A stretch of 64,000 nt of DNA from Sphingomonas jeddahensis (GTDB taxonomy: Bacteria > Pseudomonadota > Alphaproteobacteria > Sphingomonadales > Sphingomonadaceae): assembly GCF_001981525.1 (NCBI RefSeq), contig NZ_MPSB01000001.1:186001-250000 (forward strand). Reading direction: 5' to 3'. The notes under the pieces were generated by a model. That model had not been told where the DNA came from, did not search any database, and saw only the letters and a program-made list of their open reading frames with translations. A program made the position numbers and the translations under genes. The first letter of the stretch is position 1, and each line of letters opens with the position of its first letter. Of the stretch, positions 8,719-16,808 are shown one piece after another.

Positions 8719-8724
8719 CGATAA
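8305..8724 (+). CDS. GxxExxY-family protein with RecB-like nuclease motifs
   Basis: A 139-aa protein. It has the family signature GAGLLESVYE (G25, E28, Y31), then a pattern expected of the PD-(D/E)XK nuclease fold: D68 in FRIDLLVEE, E78-x-K80 in IIEIKS, and Q92-x3-Y96 in KQILTY, which matches the QxxxY motif of RecB-type nucleases. GxxExxY proteins are widespread and scattered in bacteria but their function is not established. All presumed catalytic residues are present, so it may be an active nuclease. The last residues (SPTVSASSALSVRTR) are encoded by the right-hand inverted repeat and so are probably not part of the fold. It interrupts the otherwise conserved fabD-fabG junction. Confidence 0.8.
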   Translation: MKDIDAISGDVLDLSIRLHRDLGAGLLESVYETVLAEWLARRGYRIARQRAIDITFDGMHIESAFRIDLLVEERVIIEIKSVDRLLPVHSKQILTYMRLTGQPLGLLINFAGATLKEGFRRFVNSPTVSASSALSVRTR

Positions 8725-8742
8725 ACCCAGGAGTTAAAAGCA

Positions 8743-9483
8743 ATGTTCGACCTCACAGGCATGACCGCGCTGGTCACGGGCGCGTCCGGCGGGATCGGTT
8801 CGGCGATCGCGCAGGCGCTGGCGGGGCAGGGGGCTCGGTTGGCGGTGTCCGGATCTAATGCCGAGAAGCTGGCCGCTTTTCGTGATCAACTGGGCGGCGA
8901 TCATGTCGCGGTGCCCGCGAACCTGTCCGACGCGGCGTCGGTGGATGGACTGGTGCCGGCGGCGGTTGAGGCGCTGGGCGGGCGGATCGATATTCTTATC
9001 AACAATGCCGGCGTCACGCGCGACAATCTGGCGATGCGGATGAAGGATGAGGAGTGGGATCAAGTGATCCGTGTTAACCTCGAAGCCGCGTTCCGCCTGA
9101 TCCGCGCGGCTGCCAAGCCGATGATGAAGCAGCGTTTCGGCCGCGTGATCTCGATCACGTCGGTGGTCGGGCAGACCGGCAATCCCGGCCAGGCCAATTA
9201 TGCCGCGTCGAAGGCCGGCCTAGTCGGCATGTCCAAGGCCCTTGCGCAGGAGCTCGCCAGTCGCAACATCACAGTGAATTGCGTGGCGCCCGGGTTTATC
9301 CGATCGGCAATGACCGATGTGCTGCCGGACGCGCAGAAAGCTGCGCTGCTGACCAAAATCCCGGCGGGCGATCTGGGGACCGGCGAAGACATCGGTGCAG
9401 CGGTCGTTTATCTCGCATCGCGCGAGGCCGGCTATGTCACCGGCCAGACGCTGCACGTCAACGGCGGCATGGCCATGATTTAA
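8743..9483 (+). CDS. fabG: 3-oxoacyl-ACP reductase
   Basis: NADPH-dependent reduction of 3-oxoacyl-ACP to 3-hydroxyacyl-ACP. It is a 246-aa short-chain dehydrogenase: nucleotide-binding GASGGIG near residue 12, NNAG near residue 86, and the catalytic Ser-Tyr-Lys with YAASKAG at about residues 151-157. The C-terminal VTGQTLHVNGGMAMI is characteristic of FabG. A strong AGGAG lies upstream, beyond the right arm of the cassette, so fabG has its own ribosome site. It is followed by acpP. Confidence 0.96.
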   Translation: MFDLTGMTALVTGASGGIGSAIAQALAGQGARLAVSGSNAEKLAAFRDQLGGDHVAVPANLSDAASVDGLVPAAVEALGGRIDILINNAGVTRDNLAMRMKDEEWDQVIRVNLEAAFRLIRAAAKPMMKQRFGRVISITSVVGQTGNPGQANYAASKAGLVGMSKALAQELASRNITVNCVAPGFIRSAMTDVLPDAQKAALLTKIPAGDLGTGEDIGAAVVYLASREAGYVTGQTLHVNGGMAMI

Positions 9484-9564
9484 ACCGCACTTGTAACGCA
9501 GCGAGCCCCGTTCTACCTGCGTTCAGGATTCTACCCACCCCCGAATTGAATAAAGGGAATGACT

Positions 9565-9801
9565 ATGAGCGAGACCGCCGACCGCGTGAAGAAGATCGTC
9601 GTCGAGCATCTCGGCGTCGAAGCCGACAAGGTGACCGAAGATGCGAGCTTCATCGACGATCTCGGCGCGGACAGCCTCGACATCGTCGAGCTGGTGATGG
9701 CGTTCGAGGAAGAGTTCGGGGTGGAGATTCCGGACGATGCCGCCGAGAAGATCACCACCGTGCGCGATGCGATCACCTATATCGACGAGCACAAGGGCTG
9801 A
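9565..9801 (+). CDS. acpP: Acyl carrier protein
   Basis: Carries growing acyl chains on a phosphopantetheine arm. The protein is 78 aa and very acidic, with the attachment Ser37 in the [12 protein letters not shown] motif. Of two in-frame ATGs (9559 and 9565), the second is chosen because the AAAGGG ribosome site ends one base before the first and seven before the second. Gene order fabG-acpP-fabF is the usual one. A terminator follows, fitting the high separate expression of acpP. Confidence 0.97.
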   Translation: MSETADRVKKIVVEHLGVEADKVTEDASFIDDLGADSLDIVELVMAFEEEFGVEIPDDAAEKITTVRDAITYIDEHKG

Positions 9802-9855
9802 TCGCCTGCGGGCAGCGTGGCTTTGAGCCGACGGCTGCCCGGATCAGGATTTGAG

Positions 9856-9895
9856 CGGCTCCCCGTCCCCGGCTAGAGGGCGGGGAGCCGTTTCG
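9856..9895 (+). terminator. Rho-independent terminator after acpP
   Basis: Stem CGGCTCCCCG / CGGGGAGCCG (9856-9865 with 9881-9890) with a 15-base loop, followed by TTTCGTT. It separates acpP from fabF, so it may act as a partial terminator that sets acpP mRNA above the flanking fab genes. Confidence 0.75.
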
Positions 9896-9919
9896 TTATG
9901 AATTACATGGAGTAGCGCA

Positions 9920-11179
9920 ATGCGCCGCGTCGTCGTCACTGGTCTCGGTCTCGTCACCCCGCTTGGTGCGGAAGTCGAGACCGCATGGGCCAATCTCATC
10001 GCCGGCAAGTCCGGCGCCGGGCCGATCACGCGCTTCGACGCGACCGATTACAAGTGTCGCATCGCTTGCGAGGTGAAGCCGGCCGATCACGCTTATGGCT
10101 TCGACGCGGGCAAGCGGGTCGATCACAAGATCCAGCGGCAGGTCGATCCCTTCATCGTCTATGGCATCGATGCGGCCGGCCAGGCGCTCGAGGACGCCGG
10201 ACTTACCGAGATGAGCGAGGCGGAGCGCTTCCGCGCGGGCTGCTCGATCGGCGCCGGCATCGGCGGCCTGCCGGGGATCGAGAGCGAATCGATCGTCCGG
10301 CATGAAAAGGGACCGAGCCGCGTCAGCCCGCACTTCGTGCATGGCCGTCTCATCAACCTGATCTCGGGCCAGGTGAGCATCAAATACGGGCTGATGGGCC
10401 CGAACCATGCGGTGGTCACCGCGTGCTCGACTGGCGCGCACTCGATCGGTGATGCCGCGCGGATGATCGCGATGGATGATGCCGACGTGATGCTCGCGGG
10501 CGGCGCCGAGGGCGCGATCTGCCCGCTCGGGATCGCCGGGTTCGCGCAGGCGCGCGCGCTGTCGACCAATTTCAACGACACGCCGGAAAAGGCGAGCCGG
10601 CCGTATGACAAGGACCGCGACGGTTTCGTCATGGGCGAGGGCGCGGGCGTGGTCGTGCTGGAGGAATATGAACGGGCCAAGGCACGCGGCGCGAAGATCT
10701 ATGCCGAGGTGATCGGCTACGGTCTGTCGGGCGATGCTTATCACGTCACGGCGCCGCATCCCGAAGGCTCGGGCGCGTTCCGATCGATGGAGATGGCGAT
10801 GCGCAAGTCCGGACTCCGCCTGGAGGATATCGACTATATCAATGCGCACGGCACCTCGACCCCGCTGGGCGACGAGCTGGAGCTGGGCGCCGTGCGGCGG
10901 CTGTTCGGCGACCATATGAGGTCGCTGTCGATGTCCTCGACCAAGTCGGCGATCGGCCATTTGCTGGGCGGTGCCGGCGCCGTCGAGAGCATCTTCTGCA
11001 TCCTTGCCATGCGCGACCAGATCGTGCCGCCGACGCTAAACCTCGATAACCCAAGCGACAATTGCGCGGGCGTGGACCTGGTGCCGCACACCGCCAAGAA
11101 GCGGCAGGTGCGCGCGGTGCTGAACAACAGCTTTGGCTTCGGCGGCACGAACGCGTCGCTGGTGATGAAGGCGATCTGA
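9920..11179 (+). CDS. fabF: 3-oxoacyl-ACP synthase II
   Basis: Condensing enzyme elongating acyl-ACP with malonyl-ACP. The protein is 419 aa. The thiolase-fold Cys-His-His triad is visible: C169 in VTACSTGAHS, His in NAHGTSTPLGD and His in KSAIGHLLGG. The Lys in TKSAIG and the GFGGTN motif near the C-terminus also match. The start codon follows a good GGAG site. It completes the fab cluster and precedes mltG, as in many proteobacteria. Confidence 0.97.
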   Translation: MRRVVVTGLGLVTPLGAEVETAWANLIAGKSGAGPITRFDATDYKCRIACEVKPADHAYGFDAGKRVDHKIQRQVDPFIVYGIDAAGQALEDAGLTEMSEAERFRAGCSIGAGIGGLPGIESESIVRHEKGPSRVSPHFVHGRLINLISGQVSIKYGLMGPNHAVVTACSTGAHSIGDAARMIAMDDADVMLAGGAEGAICPLGIAGFAQARALSTNFNDTPEKASRPYDKDRDGFVMGEGAGVVVLEEYERAKARGAKIYAEVIGYGLSGDAYHVTAPHPEGSGAFRSMEMAMRKSGLRLEDIDYINAHGTSTPLGDELELGAVRRLFGDHMRSLSMSSTKSAIGHLLGGAGAVESIFCILAMRDQIVPPTLNLDNPSDNCAGVDLVPHTAKKRQVRAVLNNSFGFGGTNASLVMKAI

Positions 11180-11188
11180 TAGCAATCT

Positions 11189-11256
11189 GTTCCCCGGCGA
11201 CGCCCGGGGTCCAGTTTCGGGCCGGCCACAACTGGCCCCGGCCTCCGCCGGGGAAC
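11189..11256. repeat. Inverted repeat between fabF and mltG
   Basis: Arms GTTCCCCGGCG...CCCCGGGGTCCAGTT and AACTGG.CCCCGG...CGCCGGGGAAC form an imperfect palindrome about 68 bases long, nearly filling the intergenic gap. It is the same general kind of GC-rich dispersed palindrome as those before hisI and aspS but with a different core sequence. There is no T tract, so it is not a standard terminator. Confidence 0.7.
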
Positions 11257-11264
11257 GGAAGTAG

Positions 11265-12233
11265 ATGCGCAAAATCGGCTGTTTCGGACTCATCATCGGC
11301 CTCGCGCTGATCGCCGCGCTCTTTTGGGTCGCGCGCGACTGGTCGGGCGCCGGCCCGGCGGAAAAGCGGCTGGCGATTGTCGTTCCCGAGGGGGCGAGCC
11401 TAACCCGCGCCGCGGCCGATCTGGAAAAGCAGGGCGCGATCCGCTCGGCGTGGCGCTTCCGCGGCTATGCGCGGGTGTTCGGCACCGGCACCCCGATCAA
11501 GGCGGGTGAATATGCCATCCCGGCAGGGGCGAGCGCGGCCGACATCCTGACCCTGTTGGAAGAAGGCAAGGTCCGCCAACGGCTGGTGCCAGTGCCGGAG
11601 GGCTATCCGTCGATCCTCGTCCATGAGGCGCTGATGCGCGCCGAGGGGCTGACCGGCGACGTTGCCGTGCCCCGCGAAGGGTCGATCCTGCCGGACAGCT
11701 ACGCGTATCAGCTGAACGATACGCGGGCGGCGGTGGTCGGCCGGATGCAGAAGGCGATGGCCGATTATCTCGCGGCGGCTTGGAAGAAGCGCAAGCCCGG
11801 CATTGCCGTCACCACGCCCGAACAGGCGGTGGTTCTCGCCTCGATCGTCGAGAAGGAAACGAGCAAGCCGTCGGAGCGGCGGACAGTTGCAGCGGTCTAT
11901 ACCAACCGACTGAAGCGCGGCATGCCGCTCCAGGCAGATCCCACCGTCATCTACCCGATCACCAAGGGCAAGCCGCTCGGTCGCCGGATCAAGCGGTCCG
12001 AGCTTCAGGCGAAGAACGGGTACAACACTTACGCCAGTGCTGGCCTGCCAATTGGCCCGATCGCCAATCCGGGGCGGGCGTCGATCGAGGCGGTGCTCGA
12101 TCCGGCGGCGAGTTCGGCCCTCTATTTCGTTGCCGATGGCACGGGCGGGCATGTGTTCGCGGACACGCTTCAGCAGCACAATGCAAACGTCGCAAAGTGG
12201 TATGCCATCCGCCGTGCGCGCGGCGAGATGTAG
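11265..12233 (+). CDS. mltG: Endolytic murein transglycosylase
   Basis: Inner-membrane lytic transglycosylase that cuts nascent glycan strands and so sets their length. The protein is 322 aa: one N-terminal membrane anchor (about residues 4-24), a LysM-like region, and the YceG catalytic domain with the active-site Glu in SIVEKETSK and the conserved YNTYASAGLPIGPI segment. fabF-mltG is a common gene pair, linking envelope lipid and wall synthesis. The short spacer to the next gene has no obvious terminator. Confidence 0.95.
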   Translation: MRKIGCFGLIIGLALIAALFWVARDWSGAGPAEKRLAIVVPEGASLTRAAADLEKQGAIRSAWRFRGYARVFGTGTPIKAGEYAIPAGASAADILTLLEEGKVRQRLVPVPEGYPSILVHEALMRAEGLTGDVAVPREGSILPDSYAYQLNDTRAAVVGRMQKAMADYLAAAWKKRKPGIAVTTPEQAVVLASIVEKETSKPSERRTVAAVYTNRLKRGMPLQADPTVIYPITKGKPLGRRIKRSELQAKNGYNTYASAGLPIGPIANPGRASIEAVLDPAASSALYFVADGTGGHVFADTLQQHNANVAKWYAIRRARGEM

Positions 12234-12311
12234 GCTGTTCACTTTGCCGAGCGTGTGGGTAGAACCGACGGGTCACCTTACGGACTCCCCTGCTCCTTGC
12301 CGACCACGCCC

Positions 12312-14636
12312 ATGCTGATCGCCACCGGCGCCGTTCTTCTCCTGCTGGTCGCGGGGGCGTCGATGGCGCTGTACCGCGGGCTGAAGGCGATCGCTGTGGC
12401 GGAGCGCGTGCAGGAGCGAAGCCGCGCGGCAGAGGCGCTGCTTGGCGTTGCGCCGATGCAGCCGATTCTAGTGCGGGCGGATCTGCGCATCGAGATGCCG
12501 CCGCGGGTGGCGGATCTGTTTGGCCTGGTGCAGCCTGCCACTGACTTCGATGGGTTGAGTGCCGCGGGCGGTGGGCTCGATCCGCTGGATGCCGAGCATG
12601 TGCTGTCGGACGTGACCGCGCTTCAGCGATCGGGAAAACCCTTCGTACGTCAGGTCCGACCCCGCGGCGCCGCACGCGCCCTGACGCTGCGCGGCGCGCC
12701 CTCGCCGATCGGGATGAGCAGCGCCGACGTGGTGGTGTGGGTGCATGACGCGAGCGAAGCGCAGGCCGAGGTCGAGCGGCTCGCGGCCGAGCAGGCGCAG
12801 GTGCGCGAGGCATTCGATGCATTGACCGGGCTGATCGAGGCCGCCCCGATGCCGATGTGGTATCGCGGCCCCGATCTGCGGCTGGCGATGGTCAACTCCG
12901 CTTATGTCCGCGCCGTCGAGGGCGCCCATGCGGCGGACGTGGTCGCGCGCGGCGTGGAACTGATCGAGGGATCGGGGCAGGGTGGGCCGCTCGCTGGTGC
13001 CACTGCGGCGCGTGAAGCGGGACGGCCCGAGATCCGCGTGCTGCCGGCGACGATCGGCGGCGCACGCCGCTCGATGCAGCTGCACGACGTGCCGCTGCCC
13101 AACGGCGGCGTGGCTGGCTTTGCAATCGACGTCGAGGAACTGGAGGAAGCGCGCGCGCGGGAGCAGCGGTTCGCCGAGGCGCAGCGCGCCATGCTGGACC
13201 GGCTATCCGCGGGCGTGGCGCAATTCGGCAGCGATCGGTCGCTCGTTTTCTGCAATCAGCCGTTCCGTCGAATGTTCGCGATGCGCAGCGAGTGGCTGTC
13301 CGATCGCCCGGAGTTCGACCGCGTACTGGAACGCATGCGGGAGGCCAATCGCTTGCCCGAAGTGCGCGACTTCCCCGGCTGGAAGGCGGAGCGACGCGAC
13401 TGGTTTACGCGGACGGACGCTGCGACCGAAGAGACGTGGCACTTGCCCAATGGCGTGTACATTCGCGTCGTCGCGCAATTGCTGCCCGACGGCGGGTTGC
13501 TGCTGATCTTCGAGGATCGGACGGAGGAGGTGCAGCTTGCCTCGGCGCGAGACACGTTGCTGCGCGTGCGCACCGCGACCTTCGACAATTTGTTCGAGGC
13601 GCTGGGCGTGTTCGCGGCGGACGGGCGGCTCCAGCTTTGGAACAATCGCTTTCGCGCCTTGTGGGAGCTGGAGGAGGAATTCCTCAGCGGCCATCCGCGT
13701 GTCGATTCGGTGGCGGAGAAGATCGCGCCCAAGCTGCGTACCCCCAATCGAGCCAAGCTGGTGACCGAACTGGTCCGCTCGGCGACGACCGACCGGCAGC
13801 AGCGGGGCGGGCGCGTGGCGCTGGCGGACGGTCGGCATTTCGAGTTCGCCGCCGTGCCGCTTCCCGATGGCAATGCGCTGTTCACCATGCTCGACATTAC
13901 CGACAGCCGCCGCGCCGAACAGGCGCTGCGTGAGCGGGCGGCGGCGCTGGAGGCGGCGGACCGGGTGAAGACCGCGTTCGTGGCCAACATGAGCTATGAA
14001 TTGCGCACGCCGCTGACCTCGATCAGCGGCTTTGCAGAGATGCTGCACGGCGGCTACGCCGGCAAGCTGACGGCGCAGGCTGACCAATATGTCGCGGCGA
14101 TCCTCGAATCGGTCGGTCGGCTGGGTACGATGATCGACGACGTGCTCGATCTGACGCAGGGCGCGGGGGATACGCCGATGGCGCGCGAGACGGTCGATCT
14201 CGCCTCGGTCGCCCGAGCAGCCGCAGACGACATGAGGCAGATGGCCGTGGAGCGCGCGATTGATCTGGCGGTGGAGATCGGCACCACCACCGGGGAGGTG
14301 AACGGCGATCCGCGCCGCTTAGGCGAAGTGATCGATCATTTGCTCCGCCATGCGCTCAGCGCGGCGGAGCCGGGCGGGCGGGTGCTGCTGCATACCGATG
14401 GCGACGAGCGACGCGCGCGGATCATCGTGTCGGACGATGGCGCAGGGATGGATGCGGAGGCGGCGCGTCATGTTTTCGACCGCTTCGCTCAGCCCAGCGC
14501 CAGCGATCGCGGCGTACGTGCGCTTGACCTCGGCCTGCCGCTCGCCAGGCAATTCGCCGAGGCGCATGGCGGTACGATTTCGTTGGTGAGCGAAGTCGGC
14601 GTCGGCTCCCTGGTCACGGTGGAGTTGCCGCGATGA
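12312..14636 (+). CDS. divL: DivL-like cell-cycle sensor pseudokinase (Tyr in the H-box)
   Basis: A 774-aa protein with an N-terminal membrane helix (about 3-22), several PAS-like domains (about 60-540), a HisKA dimerisation domain and a C-terminal HATPase domain (DDGAGMDAEAARHVFDRFAQ; LDLGLPLARQFAEAHGG). The phospho-accepting His of the H-box is replaced by Tyr562 in NMSYELRTPLTSI. In Caulobacter, DivL has the same substitution (Tyr550), similar length and PAS content, and works by binding the response regulator DivK to control CckA rather than by phosphotransfer. The neighbour tsaE supports orthology. The N-box/G-box region is also weak. The start is the ATG before the membrane helix; an upstream GTG at 12255 adds residues without a domain. 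It overlaps tsaE by four bases. Confidence 0.85.
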   Translation: MLIATGAVLLLLVAGASMALYRGLKAIAVAERVQERSRAAEALLGVAPMQPILVRADLRIEMPPRVADLFGLVQPATDFDGLSAAGGGLDPLDAEHVLSDVTALQRSGKPFVRQVRPRGAARALTLRGAPSPIGMSSADVVVWVHDASEAQAEVERLAAEQAQVREAFDALTGLIEAAPMPMWYRGPDLRLAMVNSAYVRAVEGAHAADVVARGVELIEGSGQGGPLAGATAAREAGRPEIRVLPATIGGARRSMQLHDVPLPNGGVAGFAIDVEELEEARAREQRFAEAQRAMLDRLSAGVAQFGSDRSLVFCNQPFRRMFAMRSEWLSDRPEFDRVLERMREANRLPEVRDFPGWKAERRDWFTRTDAATEETWHLPNGVYIRVVAQLLPDGGLLLIFEDRTEEVQLASARDTLLRVRTATFDNLFEALGVFAADGRLQLWNNRFRALWELEEEFLSGHPRVDSVAEKIAPKLRTPNRAKLVTELVRSATTDRQQRGGRVALADGRHFEFAAVPLPDGNALFTMLDITDSRRAEQALRERAAALEAADRVKTAFVANMSYELRTPLTSISGFAEMLHGGYAGKLTAQADQYVAAILESVGRLGTMIDDVLDLTQGAGDTPMARETVDLASVARAAADDMRQMAVERAIDLAVEIGTTTGEVNGDPRRLGEVIDHLLRHALSAAEPGGRVLLHTDGDERRARIIVSDDGAGMDAEAARHVFDRFAQPSASDRGVRALDLGLPLARQFAEAHGGTISLVSEVGVGSLVTVELPR

Positions 14637-15085
14637 CGACAGGGACGATGCGCCTGGGCGATCTCGCCGCGACTGAGGCCGTCGGCGCGAAGCTGGCGAG
14701 TGGCTTGCGGGCCGGCGACGTGATCACGTTGAAGGGGCCGCTGGGTGCGGGGAAGACCAGCATCGCGCGCGGCTTGCTGGCAGCGTTGGGGCTTGCCGGT
14801 GAAGCGCCGAGCCCGAGCTTCGCGATCGTCCAGCCTTATGATCTGCCCGAGGTGCGGCTGCCGGTGATGCACGTCGATCTCTACCGGCTGGACGAGGCGG
14901 CGGAGCTTGCCGAATTGGGTCTGGATGACGCGCTGTACGATTCCGCCTTGGTGGTGGAATGGCCCGATCGCGCCGGCACGGGCGCCTGGCCCGATGCGCT
15001 GCGGCTGACGCTGGCGATCGAACCGGATGGCGCGCGACGCTTGACTTGGGAAGCGCCGGCGGCATGGGAGCGCCGATGGCCATAG
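14633..15085 (+). CDS. tsaE: tRNA t6A37 synthesis ATPase TsaE
   Basis: P-loop ATPase of the TsaBDE complex that makes N6-threonylcarbamoyladenosine at position 37 of ANN-decoding tRNAs. The protein is 150 aa, with Walker A GPLGAGKTS at about residues 36-44, the HVDLYRL motif, and the family's VVEWPDR segment. It overlaps the divL stop and the amgK start, inside a run of coupled genes. tsaB and tsaD are not in the window. Confidence 0.95.
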   Translation: MTTGTMRLGDLAATEAVGAKLASGLRAGDVITLKGPLGAGKTSIARGLLAALGLAGEAPSPSFAIVQPYDLPEVRLPVMHVDLYRLDEAAELAELGLDDALYDSALVVEWPDRAGTGAWPDALRLTLAIEPDGARRLTWEAPAAWERRWP

Positions 15086-16059
15086 ACATGATCCCGCCGC
15101 CCGACGCGCCCGCTTTCCTGGCGGTGAACGGGTGGGGTGGGGCGACGGTGCTGCCGCTGGCCGGCGACGCCTCGTTCCGACGATATTTTCGCGTGGTGGA
15201 TGGCGCACGCAGCGCCGTGCTGATGGACGCGCCGCCGCCACATGAGGACCCGCGCCCGTTCCTGGCGGTGGCGCGCTGGCTGACGGAGCGCGGCTTCGGC
15301 GCACCGGCGATACATGCCGCCGATGAAGAGCGCGGCCTCGTGCTGATCGAAGACTTTGGTGACGACCGGATGCGCGAGGCGATCGACGCCGATCCGCAAG
15401 TTGCGATGTCGCTGTACGCCAACGCGGTGGACGTGCTTGTCGCCCTGCGCGCGCATCCCGCGGGGGACTGGCGTCCGTACGATCGGGCGGAGCTGCAACG
15501 CGAGGCGGCGCTGCTGGTGGAATGGTATTGCCCGGCGCTGGGGCTGACGGTGGACGCGGACGGCTATGTCGCGGCGTGGGACGCGGTGCTGGCGCATGCC
15601 ACCTATGATCGCGCGGTCACGGTGCTGCGGGATTATCATGTCGAAAATCTGATGCTGGTCGGCGCCTCCCGGTCGCTGGGGCTGCTCGATTTCCAGGACG
15701 CGCTCGCTGGCCATGCCGCTTACGATCTTGTCTCGCTGCTGCAGGATGCGCGGCGAGACGTGGATCCCGAACTCGAAACCGCGATGCTGGCGCGGTACCG
15801 CGACGTGACCGGCGAGGGTGAGGCGTTCCTGCGCGCCTATCATGTGCTCGGCGCGCAGCGGAACGCGAAGATCATCGGCATCTTCACCCGGTTGTGGAAG
15901 CGCGACGGCAAGGCGCGCTATCCCAGCCTGTGCCCGCGCGTCTGGACCTATCTGGAGCGCGATCTCGCCCAGCCGGAACTGGCGCCGGTCGCGGCGTGGT
16001 TCGACGCCAACATCCCGCCCCACCTGCGCGGCGATCCGTTGGCGCTGAGCGAACGATGA
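15076..16059 (+). CDS. amgK: N-acetylmuramate/N-acetylglucosamine kinase
   Basis: Anomeric sugar kinase of peptidoglycan recycling: makes MurNAc-1-phosphate. The protein is 327 aa with an aminoglycoside-phosphotransferase fold: GDASFRRYFR near the N-terminus, the catalytic-loop RDYHVENLML, and the metal-binding LLDFQDAL. The ATG at 15076, inside the end of tsaE, has a GGAG five bases upstream; ATG 15064 is possible. Direct coupling to murU, which uses its product, makes the assignment firm. The pathway bypasses de novo UDP-MurNAc synthesis and can lower fosfomycin sensitivity. Confidence 0.92.
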   Translation: MAIDMIPPPDAPAFLAVNGWGGATVLPLAGDASFRRYFRVVDGARSAVLMDAPPPHEDPRPFLAVARWLTERGFGAPAIHAADEERGLVLIEDFGDDRMREAIDADPQVAMSLYANAVDVLVALRAHPAGDWRPYDRAELQREAALLVEWYCPALGLTVDADGYVAAWDAVLAHATYDRAVTVLRDYHVENLMLVGASRSLGLLDFQDALAGHAAYDLVSLLQDARRDVDPELETAMLARYRDVTGEGEAFLRAYHVLGAQRNAKIIGIFTRLWKRDGKARYPSLCPRVWTYLERDLAQPELAPVAAWFDANIPPHLRGDPLALSER

Positions 16060-16808
16060 CCAAGCCACGACTGATCCGGCCTGCGCTGCTCGCGACGATG
16101 CCGTCCACCGCGATGGTGATGGCCGCGGGCCTGGGCAAGCGCATGCGGCCGTTGACCGCGACGCGGCCGAAGCCGCTGGTCCATGTCGCCGGCAAGGCCT
16201 TGCTCGATCATACGCTGGATCATCTGCGCGCGGCGGGCGTGAAGAAGGCGGTGGTCAACGTCCACTATCTGGCGGACACGCTGGAGGCGCATCTTCGATC
16301 GGTGACGGGTATCGAAACCATCGTGTCGGATGAGCGGGCGCAGCTGCTCGAGACTGGCGGCGGGTTGATGAAGGCCAGGCCGCTGCTCGGCGACGATCCG
16401 ATCTTCGTCGTCAACAGCGACAATTACTGGCTCGACGGGCCGATCGACGCCTTGTCGCTGCTCGCCGCGCGCTGGGATCCGGCGGCGATGGATGTGCTGC
16501 TGCTGCTGGTGCCGCTGGCGCGCGCGCATTGTCATGGCGGGCAAGGCGACTTCCATATCGCTGCCGATGGCCGGATCACTGGGCGGCGTCAGCGCGGGCG
16601 GGTGGCGCCGTTCGTGTTCATCGGCGTCCAGATCCTGAACCCGGCAATCCTCGTCAATGCGCCGGACGGGCCATTCTCGACCATGACGTTCTGGGAGCGG
16701 GCGATCGCCACGGGGCGCGCTTATGGTGTCGTCCACCAGGGTCTGTGGGTCGATGTCGGCACGCCCGCCGCCATCGCGCGCGCGGAGGCGCTGCTGACTG
16801 ATGGCTGA
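16056..16808 (+). CDS. murU: N-acetylmuramate-1-phosphate uridylyltransferase
   Basis: Converts MurNAc-1-phosphate and UTP to UDP-MurNAc, the second step of the AmgK-MurU recycling route. The protein is 250 aa of nucleotidyltransferase fold: MAAGLGKRMRPLTATRPKPL near residue 20 (sugar-nucleotide binding), NSDNYW for the metal-binding Asp, and a C-terminal DVGTPAAIARAEALL typical of the family. The start overlaps the amgK stop (ATGA). A second ATG at 16098 is possible, but coupling favours the first. It overlaps addB by eight bases. Confidence 0.93.
   Translation: MTKPRLIRPALLATMPSTAMVMAAGLGKRMRPLTATRPKPLVHVAGKALLDHTLDHLRAAGVKKAVVNVHYLADTLEAHLRSVTGIETIVSDERAQLLETGGGLMKARPLLGDDPIFVVNSDNYWLDGPIDALSLLAARWDPAAMDVLLLLVPLARAHCHGGQGDFHIAADGRITGRRQRGRVAPFVFIGVQILNPAILVNAPDGPFSTMTFWERAIATGRAYGVVHQGLWVDVGTPAAIARAEALLTDG

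Noticed and set aside
8263-8742. Insertion sequence or transposase between fabD and fabG
   Set aside because: No transposase motif and no clear target duplication; described instead as a putative inverted-repeat cassette.
9559-9564. Earlier ATG for acpP
   Set aside because: Only one base from the ribosome-binding sequence; the next ATG has normal spacing and gives the standard ACP start.
12255-12311. Upstream GTG start for the DivL-like protein
   Set aside because: Adds 19 residues with no similarity before the membrane helix and moves the helix away from the N-terminus.
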